A stretch of DNA of 64,000 bases. Source: Runella defluvii. GTDB taxonomy: Bacteria; Bacteroidota; Bacteroidia; Cytophagales; Spirosomataceae. The notes under the pieces are model-generated. The model was not told the origin of the DNA. It made no database searches and saw only the letters and a program-made list of their open reading frames with translations. The stretch spans positions 64,501-128,500 of the forward strand of contig NZ_JACIBY010000014.1 of assembly GCF_014195535.1 (NCBI RefSeq), given 5' to 3'. Position numbers and translations under genes: made by a program. The stretch's first letter is position 1. Each line of letters opens with the position of its first letter. This document shows positions 57,664-64,000 of this stretch, in pieces.

Positions 57664-58014
57664 TGTAATGGGTTTTTAGGTACAAAAATCATTTCGCATA
57701 AGAGTTTCAATAACCGTCGATGTGAGATAACTAAGTACCCTTGCCGAAAATCGGCGGCACTATCAGTACAACAAAATTATATTCCAAAAATAGTATTTTA
57801 AAGTCCGATTCCAATTTTTTTATGAAAGGGGTGCATTTGTACATAAAACCCCTTATTTCGTACATGAAAATTGGAGGGGGTAAATTGGGTTGAAGATAGT
57901 GGGACACGAAAAGCGGAACGTAACTTACTATACGTATATTTATGCCATTTAGGTATATAAAAAAACGCAGGCCACTTCATAGCGTAGCCTGCGTTGGAGT
58001 AAGAGTTAAAAATG
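57664..58014. other. Intergenic region between HU and propeller/barrel genes
   Basis: About 350 AT-rich bases hold the upstream region of the leftward HU gene and, near the right end, the terminator of the next leftward gene. No convincing coding frame or RNA gene is seen. Confidence 0.6.
57956..57995 (-). terminator. Terminator of the propeller/barrel gene
   Basis: AACGCAGGC (57964-57972) pairs with GCCTGCGTT (57987-57995); on the minus strand the stem is followed by a T run (complement of 57958-57965). Confidence 0.75.
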
Positions 58015-60222
58015 TTATTTCTTGACGGTATTGGTCGTAGCGCCACTAATAACGCCTAAATATCGTCCAGCCCAGTAAGGAAGCAGCCAAATATCTCCCG
58101 CGCTCATTTCTGAACTACCACGCCCGTTTCGGTCTAAAATAAACCGACTGTTGTTGTGGCGAATAATGCCCAGCTCGTCGGGAGGAAGTACTTCTTTGGT
58201 GGTTTGTTCGATAAAATTGGGGGGCAATAGTTCAATGTCTTTGCGGTGGCTATTTTTTACCGTCCAATCAATCATATCGAGCGGATATTCCTGTAAATAC
58301 CAGACCGATTCTTCCAAATCAAAATCTTGAATGCCTGTGATAGCCGTCAAAATATTCCATAGGCCATCTTTTTCGGGGCGCTCAAATTGCCAGTGGTCCA
58401 CGATGGCTTTCTTGTAATTGGCCTTCAATGTGTCATTAAACGCGTAGCGATACAAGCCCCAATAACCCATATAGTACATTTCATCGTCGGAGTGATTCCA
58501 GTCGCCCGAAAGCATCTTGCTCCAATCGCTGGCATTGCCAGGAGCTTGTCCGATGATTTTCATGGGGCGCATCAGATTTTCGTAGTATCCGTGCTTTTTC
58601 ATCAACTCAAATGCCTTGGCCTTGTATTTTTCCTTTTTGGTAAAATGATAGGCCGTTTGGAGCATGGCTACGATGTTGGACGAATTGAGCTTGCGGTCAC
58701 CCACGTTGATGGGGAAGTTGTTGACATAATCGGGGTGCCATTTTCCCCAAAGGGTAGGTTTGCCGTCCCAGTCCACCAAATACATGTCATTTTTGATGAT
58801 GTGGCTCATCAACGTGTCAATCAACGCAATAGAGCGTGATTTGAGGTCTTTGTCGTCAATCAACTCGGCCATGGCACCAAACGCAAAAATGTGTCCAATC
58901 ACTTCGTCGCTGCTTGTCGTGGACTTCCAATCCCATTCGGGGTCGTCGGTACGGCGCCACGGTTTGTCTTCGTATTTGTAGCCCGTACGTTCATACGACC
59001 GCGACGGAAAACCTGGGATTTTATTGATGTCGTACAACCGTTCCATTGCATCGAGCGATTCGCGGCAGTTTTGGAGGGCTTGTGGGTCTTTGGTGGCGGC
59101 GTAGCGGAAGATTTGCCCGCCCAAATACATGGAAGTCCAAAGCCCGTCGTTGTCGGAATCTTGCAATGTCCCCGTGGCCAAATTTCCGTTTTTCATGCGC
59201 CCGAGCGTGCCATTAAAGCCATCCCGAATGTGGCGAGTGCGCACTTGTTTTTCGTAGAACGTAGCTTTTTCTTGGAGCGTCATTTTAGTGAACATAATTT
59301 TTCCAAGCCCTTTGTCGGTCAATACCAAAACAGAACCATCTTCGCCTTGGGCGATATGCGTCACTTGGTTGGACGGAAGCCAACGTTCGGAAGCATAATA
59401 GTTAAATTTCCCGTCAGGTTTTTGGTAAAAAGCCCCCTCGCTCGAACCAAACCAAAGCTGATTGCTAATGGCCGTGATGCAAGTGATGTCGGCCGAGGGA
59501 AGTTTTTGCTGGAGTGGCGTGATGACTTTACCCGCTTTGTCTAGTTCTAAATAACCATTTTTAGTGCCTACTACGAGTTTGGAAAGAGTGACTTCCAAGG
59601 CCGTGAGGTTATCGGCAGCATAGACTTTTTTCACTGCTTTGGCCCCTTCCGCAACCGAATACACCGCTTTGTCGGTCAGAACATAAAACTGTCCGTTGGA
59701 GTATTTGATGTCTAAAACGCGTCCTTCGAGCCCCGTTTCTTTCCAACCCGTTCCTTGTTTGGGAAGGTATTCTACCTGTGAACCGTTGGCAATGAGGAAA
59801 TTAAAGTCACTGCCGCCTGCGAAGAGGTGGGCGTCGGGGAGTGAATGTTTGAGAAACAACTTGCCCGCCCAAGCATCGCTCAAAACCGATTTGTTGTCAA
59901 TCAAAACAAACTGCTGCTGATAAAGCGATAGGTTGGCGATTTTTTTATCGGCAATGGGGCGGTAAGAAACATCTTTTTCTAACGTGCCAGGATAGAGCAA
60001 CTGCCCCGCATGAGGTTGGAACAAACCCGTTTTTGTACTGATTTTGATGGTTCCATTGCGGTCAGTGAAAACACGAAGCGGCTCAACGCTGTCTTTGAAA
60101 TAATACTTGATGGCGTAGTCTTGCGTAAAAGGCGTGTCTCGGTGGACAGGCTGTTTGGGTTTTTGGGCTAAGAGTAAAGATGATTCCAGTAATACGCCCA
60201 AAAGGAGAAAATGAAACTTCAT
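58015..60222 (-). CDS. Exported propeller plus alpha/alpha-barrel protein
   Basis: The 735-residue product has a signal peptide (LESSLLLAQ). A beta-propeller-like part follows (about 50-320, repeated LWFGSSEGAFYQKPDGKFNY and VLVLTDKGLGKI motifs like two-component-regulator propellers). The C-terminal half is helical, with TLQDSDNDGLWTSMYLGGQI and SGDWNHSDDEMYYMGYWGLY, which resemble alpha/alpha-barrel glycosidases or lyases. It is probably a periplasmic or surface carbohydrate-active protein. The exact family is not assigned. An SGNH hydrolase is divergently encoded. Confidence 0.65.
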   Translation of the reverse strand: MKFHFLLLGVLLESSLLLAQKPKQPVHRDTPFTQDYAIKYYFKDSVEPLRVFTDRNGTIKISTKTGLFQPHAGQLLYPGTLEKDVSYRPIADKKIANLSLYQQQFVLIDNKSVLSDAWAGKLFLKHSLPDAHLFAGGSDFNFLIANGSQVEYLPKQGTGWKETGLEGRVLDIKYSNGQFYVLTDKAVYSVAEGAKAVKKVYAADNLTALEVTLSKLVVGTKNGYLELDKAGKVITPLQQKLPSADITCITAISNQLWFGSSEGAFYQKPDGKFNYYASERWLPSNQVTHIAQGEDGSVLVLTDKGLGKIMFTKMTLQEKATFYEKQVRTRHIRDGFNGTLGRMKNGNLATGTLQDSDNDGLWTSMYLGGQIFRYAATKDPQALQNCRESLDAMERLYDINKIPGFPSRSYERTGYKYEDKPWRRTDDPEWDWKSTTSSDEVIGHIFAFGAMAELIDDKDLKSRSIALIDTLMSHIIKNDMYLVDWDGKPTLWGKWHPDYVNNFPINVGDRKLNSSNIVAMLQTAYHFTKKEKYKAKAFELMKKHGYYENLMRPMKIIGQAPGNASDWSKMLSGDWNHSDDEMYYMGYWGLYRYAFNDTLKANYKKAIVDHWQFERPEKDGLWNILTAITGIQDFDLEESVWYLQEYPLDMIDWTVKNSHRKDIELLPPNFIEQTTKEVLPPDELGIIRHNNSRFILDRNGRGSSEMSAGDIWLLPYWAGRYLGVISGATTNTVKK

Positions 60223-60711
60223 ACGGTGTAGGTAGGAGTGTTGGATGAAACAGAAGTGATTGACTCTAAAAGTCCAACCACATTGACGTCTATTATACGC
60301 TGTATGCAGGTGTTAGGGCTATTTGAGGGAGAAAAATGAGGGAGCGTTGGGAGACGCTAGGTTGCATTAAGTAATAAAGCAAAAGTTTTAGAGTAATTCA
60401 AAGCAGCCTCGGTAGAGGCGCAACATTTGTAGTAGCAGGAGGAGTTTTTTTAATTTTTGCTTCGTAGAAGCATAACAGAGCATCTAGTTATGCTTCTACG
60501 AAGCAATATAAACTACTAACACACTAAAACTTTTGCCCAACTACTTTAAGCTAATCCTATTTTAACCCCAGACCTTTAGGCTGAGGGTTTACTGAGTCAC
60601 ATATTGTTGATAATGTCATTTTAATTCTGCTTAATTACTTATAGTGCAAGTTCGTTACAGCCCCCGTTAAAAAACGGGTCCAAAGCGCTTTTAAAGCTAA
60701 ACGCACTACAC
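60223..60711. other. Divergent intergenic region with inverted repeat
   Basis: A 489-bp non-coding region between divergent genes. It should hold promoters for both, but no clear -33/-7 pair could be fixed. It contains the long perfect inverted repeat at 60457-60506 and no credible coding frame. Confidence 0.6.
60457..60506. repeat. Perfect 20-bp inverted repeat
   Basis: TTGCTTCGTAGAAGCATAAC (60457-60476) and its exact complement (60487-60506) enclose a 10-nt loop. Each arm is itself a small palindrome (GCTTC-GTA-GAAGC), so nested hairpins can form. It resembles an extragenic or MITE-like element; no transposase is nearby. Confidence 0.85.
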
Positions 60712-61536
60712 ATGAAAAAATGGCTCATTGCACCCGTATTGATTTTCCTCTTTTGCTGCTTTTCCCCCGAAAAAATAACGTGGGTGGCGTTGGGAGATTC
60801 GATTACTTACCTCAACGAACACCAAAATGAAACGGGCAACCGCATCACCAAAGGCTACATGACGATGGTGACGGAGAAATTGCCTCATATTCAGTACATT
60901 AATCAAGGTCATAATGGCTGGACGGCCGCGCGTATTGCGGAAAAAATCGAAAGCCTTAACTTGGTCAAGGCCGACGTTTATTCCGTCTTTTTAGGAACGA
61001 ACGATTGGTGGGGCGGGCGACCCGTAGGCACCATGGCCGACTACGAAAACAACACGGGATTTGGGACGCTCTACGGTTCGTTTCGGATTATTATCAACAA
61101 ATTTCGGAGCCTCAATCCCGACGCAAAAATCATTTTGATAACGCCGCTTCAGCGCGTGGATTTTGTATATATCGCCAATTTCAAGAACAATGCTTACGGG
61201 TCGTACAAAGACAAAAAAGGGCAATACTTGGAGCAGTTTGCGGACGCCATCAAGGCCATTGGGGAGCGGGAGAAGCTACCTGTCGTGGATTTGTACCACG
61301 ATAAAAAATTAGGACATTCTAAATTGGTGAAGTTTAAGCGACTCAAAGACCCACAAACGGGACAGTACAAAAACTACTCGTACCCCGATTTTGTGGATAT
61401 TCCGTTTAACCCCGAGACAGACGAGTACCCTTACCCCGTCGAATCCATCGCCATGACCTACGACGGCCTACACCCTTCGGACGCGGGTTATGAAGTGATT
61501 ACGAAAAAACTGGTGAAGATTTTGAAGAAAATGTAG
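60712..61536 (+). CDS. SGNH/GDSL-type hydrolase
   Basis: The 274-residue product starts with a lipoprotein-like signal (LIFLFCCFS). It shows the SGNH blocks: VALGDSITYL (Ser), NQGHNGWTAARI (Gly), SVFLGTNDWWGG (Asn) and DGLHPSDAGYEV (Asp-His). It is probably an esterase or acetylhydrolase for carbohydrates in the envelope. Neighbouring epimerase and sialidase-like genes suggest glycan catabolism. Confidence 0.88.
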   Translation: MKKWLIAPVLIFLFCCFSPEKITWVALGDSITYLNEHQNETGNRITKGYMTMVTEKLPHIQYINQGHNGWTAARIAEKIESLNLVKADVYSVFLGTNDWWGGRPVGTMADYENNTGFGTLYGSFRIIINKFRSLNPDAKIILITPLQRVDFVYIANFKNNAYGSYKDKKGQYLEQFADAIKAIGEREKLPVVDLYHDKKLGHSKLVKFKRLKDPQTGQYKNYSYPDFVDIPFNPETDEYPYPVESIAMTYDGLHPSDAGYEVITKKLVKILKKM

Positions 61537-61543
61537 GTTTTTA

Positions 61544-61612
61544 TAACCACTAAGGCATTAAGTGTCACTAAGAAGAGTAATATCTTAGTGTTTCTTAGTG
61601 CCTTAGTGGTTA
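61544..61612. repeat. Extragenic inverted repeat (hairpin)
   Basis: TAACCACTAAGGCA (61544-61557) pairs with TGCCTTAGTGGTTA (61599-61612), and inner CACTAAG (61566-61572) pairs with CTTAGTG (61584-61590). It follows the SGNH gene and probably acts as a terminator. Confidence 0.8.
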
Positions 61613-61690
61613 AATATAAAGCAGCTAACTTTACTAGCCTAGGGGTTGTTATCAATACTGTTATTCATCTTACACAAATCAATCACAACA

Positions 61691-62584
61691 ATGCGAATAT
61701 TATTTACGGGAGGCTCAGGAAAAGCTGGAAAACACGTCATTCCGTACCTGCTCGAACAAGGACATAAAGTGTTGAACCTAGATTTAACGCCGTTGCATCA
61801 TCCAGGGGTAGCTAACCTAACTGCCGATATTACCGATTCGGGGCAAATGTTTAATGCAATGACTTCCTACACGGGGTTTGAAGAGCTAGAACCAGGTACT
61901 GGGGTGCCAAAATTTGATGCAGTGGTGCATTTTGCGGCAGTTCCACGCATTTTGCTAAAGCCTGATAATGAAACGTTTCGGGTCAATACCGTAGGAACTT
62001 ATAACGTGATTGAAGCGGCCGTAAAATTAGGTATTAAGAAGATTATCATTGCATCGTCGGAGACTACGTATGGTATATGTTTTTCGGATGGTGCAACTGA
62101 CCCTCATTCGTTGCCATTGGAAGAAGATTACGACGTTGACCCGATGGATAGCTACGGGTTGTCGAAAGTCGTTAATGAAAAAACCGCCCGAAGTTTTCAG
62201 CGTCGCTCAGGATTTGATATTTACGCACTTCGTATCGGAAATGTGATTGAACCACACGAATACGCTGAATTATTTCCTCATTATTTCAACCAGCCCGAAG
62301 TACGCCGCCGAAATGCTTTTTGTTACATAGATGCTCGGGATTTGGGGCAAATTGTGGATTTGTGTTTAAAAAAGGACGGTCTTGGTTACCAAGTGTTTAA
62401 TGCGGGAAATGATCATAATGGCGCGGTTATCCCGAGCAAAGAACTAGCCGAACGGTTTTTTTCAAATGTGCCCCTCACGCGCGAATTGGAAGAACACGAA
62501 GCGCTGTTTTCCAATCGAAAAATTCGTGAGGTGTTGGGGTTCAAAGAACAACATAACTGGCGAAACTATGTAAAATGGGACTAA
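61691..62584 (+). CDS. NAD-dependent epimerase/dehydratase (extended SDR)
   Basis: ATG 61691 begins directly at the Rossmann strand (MRILFTGGSGKAGKHVIPYL). The 297-residue product has the glycine-rich motif GGSGKAG, AVVHFAAVPRIL, the Ser/Tyr/Lys catalytic set (SSETTYG, SYGLSKVVNEK) and NAGNDHNG. It probably acts on sugars or sugar acids with NAD. It is co-directional with the SGNH hydrolase. Confidence 0.85.
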   Translation: MRILFTGGSGKAGKHVIPYLLEQGHKVLNLDLTPLHHPGVANLTADITDSGQMFNAMTSYTGFEELEPGTGVPKFDAVVHFAAVPRILLKPDNETFRVNTVGTYNVIEAAVKLGIKKIIIASSETTYGICFSDGATDPHSLPLEEDYDVDPMDSYGLSKVVNEKTARSFQRRSGFDIYALRIGNVIEPHEYAELFPHYFNQPEVRRRNAFCYIDARDLGQIVDLCLKKDGLGYQVFNAGNDHNGAVIPSKELAERFFSNVPLTRELEEHEALFSNRKIREVLGFKEQHNWRNYVKWD

Positions 62585-62624
62585 TGTAAGGCCAACGTTC
62601 ATCAGGAACACTGGCTCTTACATT
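62583..62624. terminator. Terminator hairpin between convergent genes
   Basis: AATGTAAGGCCA (from 62583) pairs with TGGC-T-CTTACATT (62612-62624) with one bulge; a CCCTTTTT run follows. It separates the epimerase and sialidase-like genes. Confidence 0.65.
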
Positions 62625-62642
62625 ACCCTTTTTGTTTCGGTT

Positions 62643-63821
62643 TTAGTTGATTCTTTTTGGATTCACCACCACGTATTTGATGGACTTATTTTTGTTGTCG
62701 GCGTGGGCAGAGTAAGTGATGTGCAAAAGCCCGTCGGGCGTTTGGATGAGGCAGGGGTACGAATAACCGCCTTTGTCGCGGGGATGGTCTTCTAAGCGGG
62801 TTTTCCATTTCCAGGTTTTGCCCTCGTCGTCAGAAAGATACAGGCTGACACGGTAGCGGCCGTCTTCAATGTCGTTGCCAAGAAAGGCCAACCGCCCATC
62901 TTGCAAATTCAATAATTCGACACTCGCGGTGTTCGGAATGTCACTCTTGACCGAAGCCGTCCACGATTCCCCTTGGTCGGACGATTCGCTCACGTGAACG
63001 CGCGTAGGGGCGTCGCCACTGTCGCGGAGGTAGGCAATGAGGTTGCCGTTTTTACGTACGGCCAACGCAGGCTGAATCGGCCCACGCCCCACCAAAGGAA
63101 GGCTAGGACGCCAAGTAGCGCCAAAATCGTCCGAAATGGCCATCATCGAAAAATTATATCCGTCGGAATAAAGGGGCAAAACAAGGCGTCCGTTTTCAAA
63201 TTGAAGCGGTTTGATGCGTGTCATCCACCCGATGCTTCTTTTGGTGGCATCTTTGGCAGCTTCGATGACCATGTTGTCGTATTTGGGGGCATAACCCGCC
63301 CACCCTGCGGTGTATTCGGGTAGTTTCTTGAATTTCTCGGCTACTTCTTTGGCAAAACGGTCGTCGGGTTTGAGCAAAATATTGTCTTGCCAATTCCAAA
63401 CGGGCGCACCGTTGCCGTTGTAATCCGTTGATGTTTTAAACCGAAGAATCGACTGTTCCCATTGATTGGCTTGTACGGCAATCCATACCAAAAACAAAGT
63501 GCCTTTTTGGTTTAAAAACAACACAGGATTGCAGTCGGGGAGGAGTGGGGTATCGGCCATTTCAAACGGCTCGCTCCATTTCGTTTGCCCTTTTTTGAGA
63601 CGCGAACCCATGATTTTTACATCGTCGGCTGTACGTTCTCCGCTGCCATAAAACCATACCGAAAGAAAATCGCCGTTGGGCAAAGCCACAAGACTACTTC
63701 CGTGGACGTGTTTTTCTTGGGGTGGAAAAATCAGCGTCGATTGAACGATGGGGGATTGGGCAAAGGTGCTTTGAAGGAGACAAATAAAGGCAAAGAGGAA
63801 GAAAGAAAAATGGGATTTCAT
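62643..63821 (-). CDS. Sialidase-like (exo-alpha-sialidase/BNR) exported protein
   Basis: The 392-residue product has a signal peptide (LLQSTFAQ). Propeller motifs typical of the sialidase superfamily include HGSSLVALPNGDFLSVWFYG (Arg/Asp region), SDDFGATWRP, SSDQGESWTAS and SDDEGKTWKWK (Asp-box repeats). Such Bacteroidetes proteins hydrolyse sialosides or related sugars at the surface. The length is normal. Confidence 0.85.
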   Translation of the reverse strand: MKSHFSFFLFAFICLLQSTFAQSPIVQSTLIFPPQEKHVHGSSLVALPNGDFLSVWFYGSGERTADDVKIMGSRLKKGQTKWSEPFEMADTPLLPDCNPVLFLNQKGTLFLVWIAVQANQWEQSILRFKTSTDYNGNGAPVWNWQDNILLKPDDRFAKEVAEKFKKLPEYTAGWAGYAPKYDNMVIEAAKDATKRSIGWMTRIKPLQFENGRLVLPLYSDGYNFSMMAISDDFGATWRPSLPLVGRGPIQPALAVRKNGNLIAYLRDSGDAPTRVHVSESSDQGESWTASVKSDIPNTASVELLNLQDGRLAFLGNDIEDGRYRVSLYLSDDEGKTWKWKTRLEDHPRDKGGYSYPCLIQTPDGLLHITYSAHADNKNKSIKYVVVNPKRIN

Positions 63822-63849
63822 TGGTGCTTTTTTATGTTAAAAACTTGCT

Positions 63850-63896
63850 AAACCTATGAGGTTTGTTTTCCGTCGTTATCGAAACCTCATAGGTTT
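63850..63896. repeat. 15-bp inverted repeat
   Basis: AAACCTATGAGGTTT (63850-63864) and AAACCTCATAGGTTT (63882-63896) are exact complements around a 17-nt loop. The hairpin lies between the sialidase-like gene start and the 3' end of the next leftward gene, and may terminate the latter. Confidence 0.8.
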
Positions 63897-63899
63897 GGC

Positions 63900-64000
63900 T
63901 TACTTCACTTTCTTACGACGTTCCATTACTTCCCGCCAAGTGGTGAGAATGATGCCTTTCGATTGAATGTAAGCTTTCAACTCGGGACTCATCATCGACA
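63900..64000 (-). CDS. Partial CDS (C-terminal end)
   Basis: A leftward frame enters from the right edge and stops with TAA at 63900-63902. The last residues read PELKAYIQSKGIILTTWREV followed by a Lys/Arg-rich end. The fragment is too short to assign a family; its orientation matches the sialidase-like gene, so the two may share an operon. Confidence 0.6.
   Translation of the reverse strand, partial: SMMSPELKAYIQSKGIILTTWREVMERRKKVK

Noticed and set aside
57798-58046. Leftward 82-residue frame
   Set aside because: It spans the terminator hairpin at 57956-57995 and has no recognisable features or start context.
60457-60506. Insertion sequence ends
   Set aside because: There is a single short inverted repeat with a 10-nt centre and no transposase, so it is recorded as a repeat only.

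Overview
The window comes from a Bacteroidetes chromosome, most likely Cytophagales of the Runella/Spirosoma type. This is inferred from the DUF5916 and TonB-receptor proteins, Bacteroidetes-style signal peptides ending in AQ/SQ/GQ, TAnnTTT-type -7 boxes, and an S74-chaperoned surface protein. It has two parts: a large integrated virus-like element (about 1-36,000, left end outside the window) and ordinary chromosome (36,100-64,000).

The element ends at a tyrosine recombinase next to the 3' end of tRNA-Lys(TTT). Its genes form rightward units separated by hairpin terminators. Unit A (653-5038): a ribbon-helix-helix protein beside three 20-bp iteron-like repeats, a Zot/FtsK-HerA-like P-loop ATPase, and several membrane proteins. 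Unit B (5186-8090): a transglutaminase-like/ADP-ribosyltransferase-like protein with a histone-like tail, and an exported glycosidase-like protein. Unit C (8162-13820): a sliding-clamp homologue, an adenine methyltransferase, a polyvalent LPD29-like protein and an H1-like basic protein. Units D and E (14020-25240): about 20 small proteins, most a variable N-terminal domain plus a single C-terminal membrane anchor, with a wall-degrading cassette (muramidase, transglycosylase-like, NlpC/P60-like, HExxE protein). Unit F (25345-34203): receptor-binding fibres that carry Sec signal peptides, ending in a holin/spanin-like pair in overlapping frames. A leftward lipoprotein-integrase operon closes the element. 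I recognise no terminase, portal, tape measure, tail tube or HK97-type capsid protein. The ATPase, membrane proteins, wall enzymes and lysis pair recall membrane-containing or extruded viruses rather than tailed phages.

The most notable regulatory signal is at three unit boundaries (5098, 13886, 25259). Each has two or three tandem 20-bp boxes (TGTGTYGKATTAGGT core), then exactly 17 nt, then a TAnnTTT box. This looks like a dedicated activator-dependent promoter class controlling units B, D and F. The muramidase gene also ends in an A9 run; a -1 shift there would add a membrane anchor like those of its neighbours.

The chromosomal part holds a fumarylacetoacetase-family hydrolase, a DUF5916 protein, a HAD hydrolase, a TonB-dependent receptor, a TetR/PhlG-like/berberine-bridge-oxidase cluster, a 1973-residue repetitive surface protein with an S74 chaperone, a membrane MutS-like ATPase, a thioesterase, ClpS, a sodium/solute symporter with a LytTR response regulator, an HU protein, and a carbohydrate group (propeller/alpha-barrel protein, SGNH hydrolase, epimerase, sialidase-like). 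Extragenic palindromic repeats sit between several of these genes.
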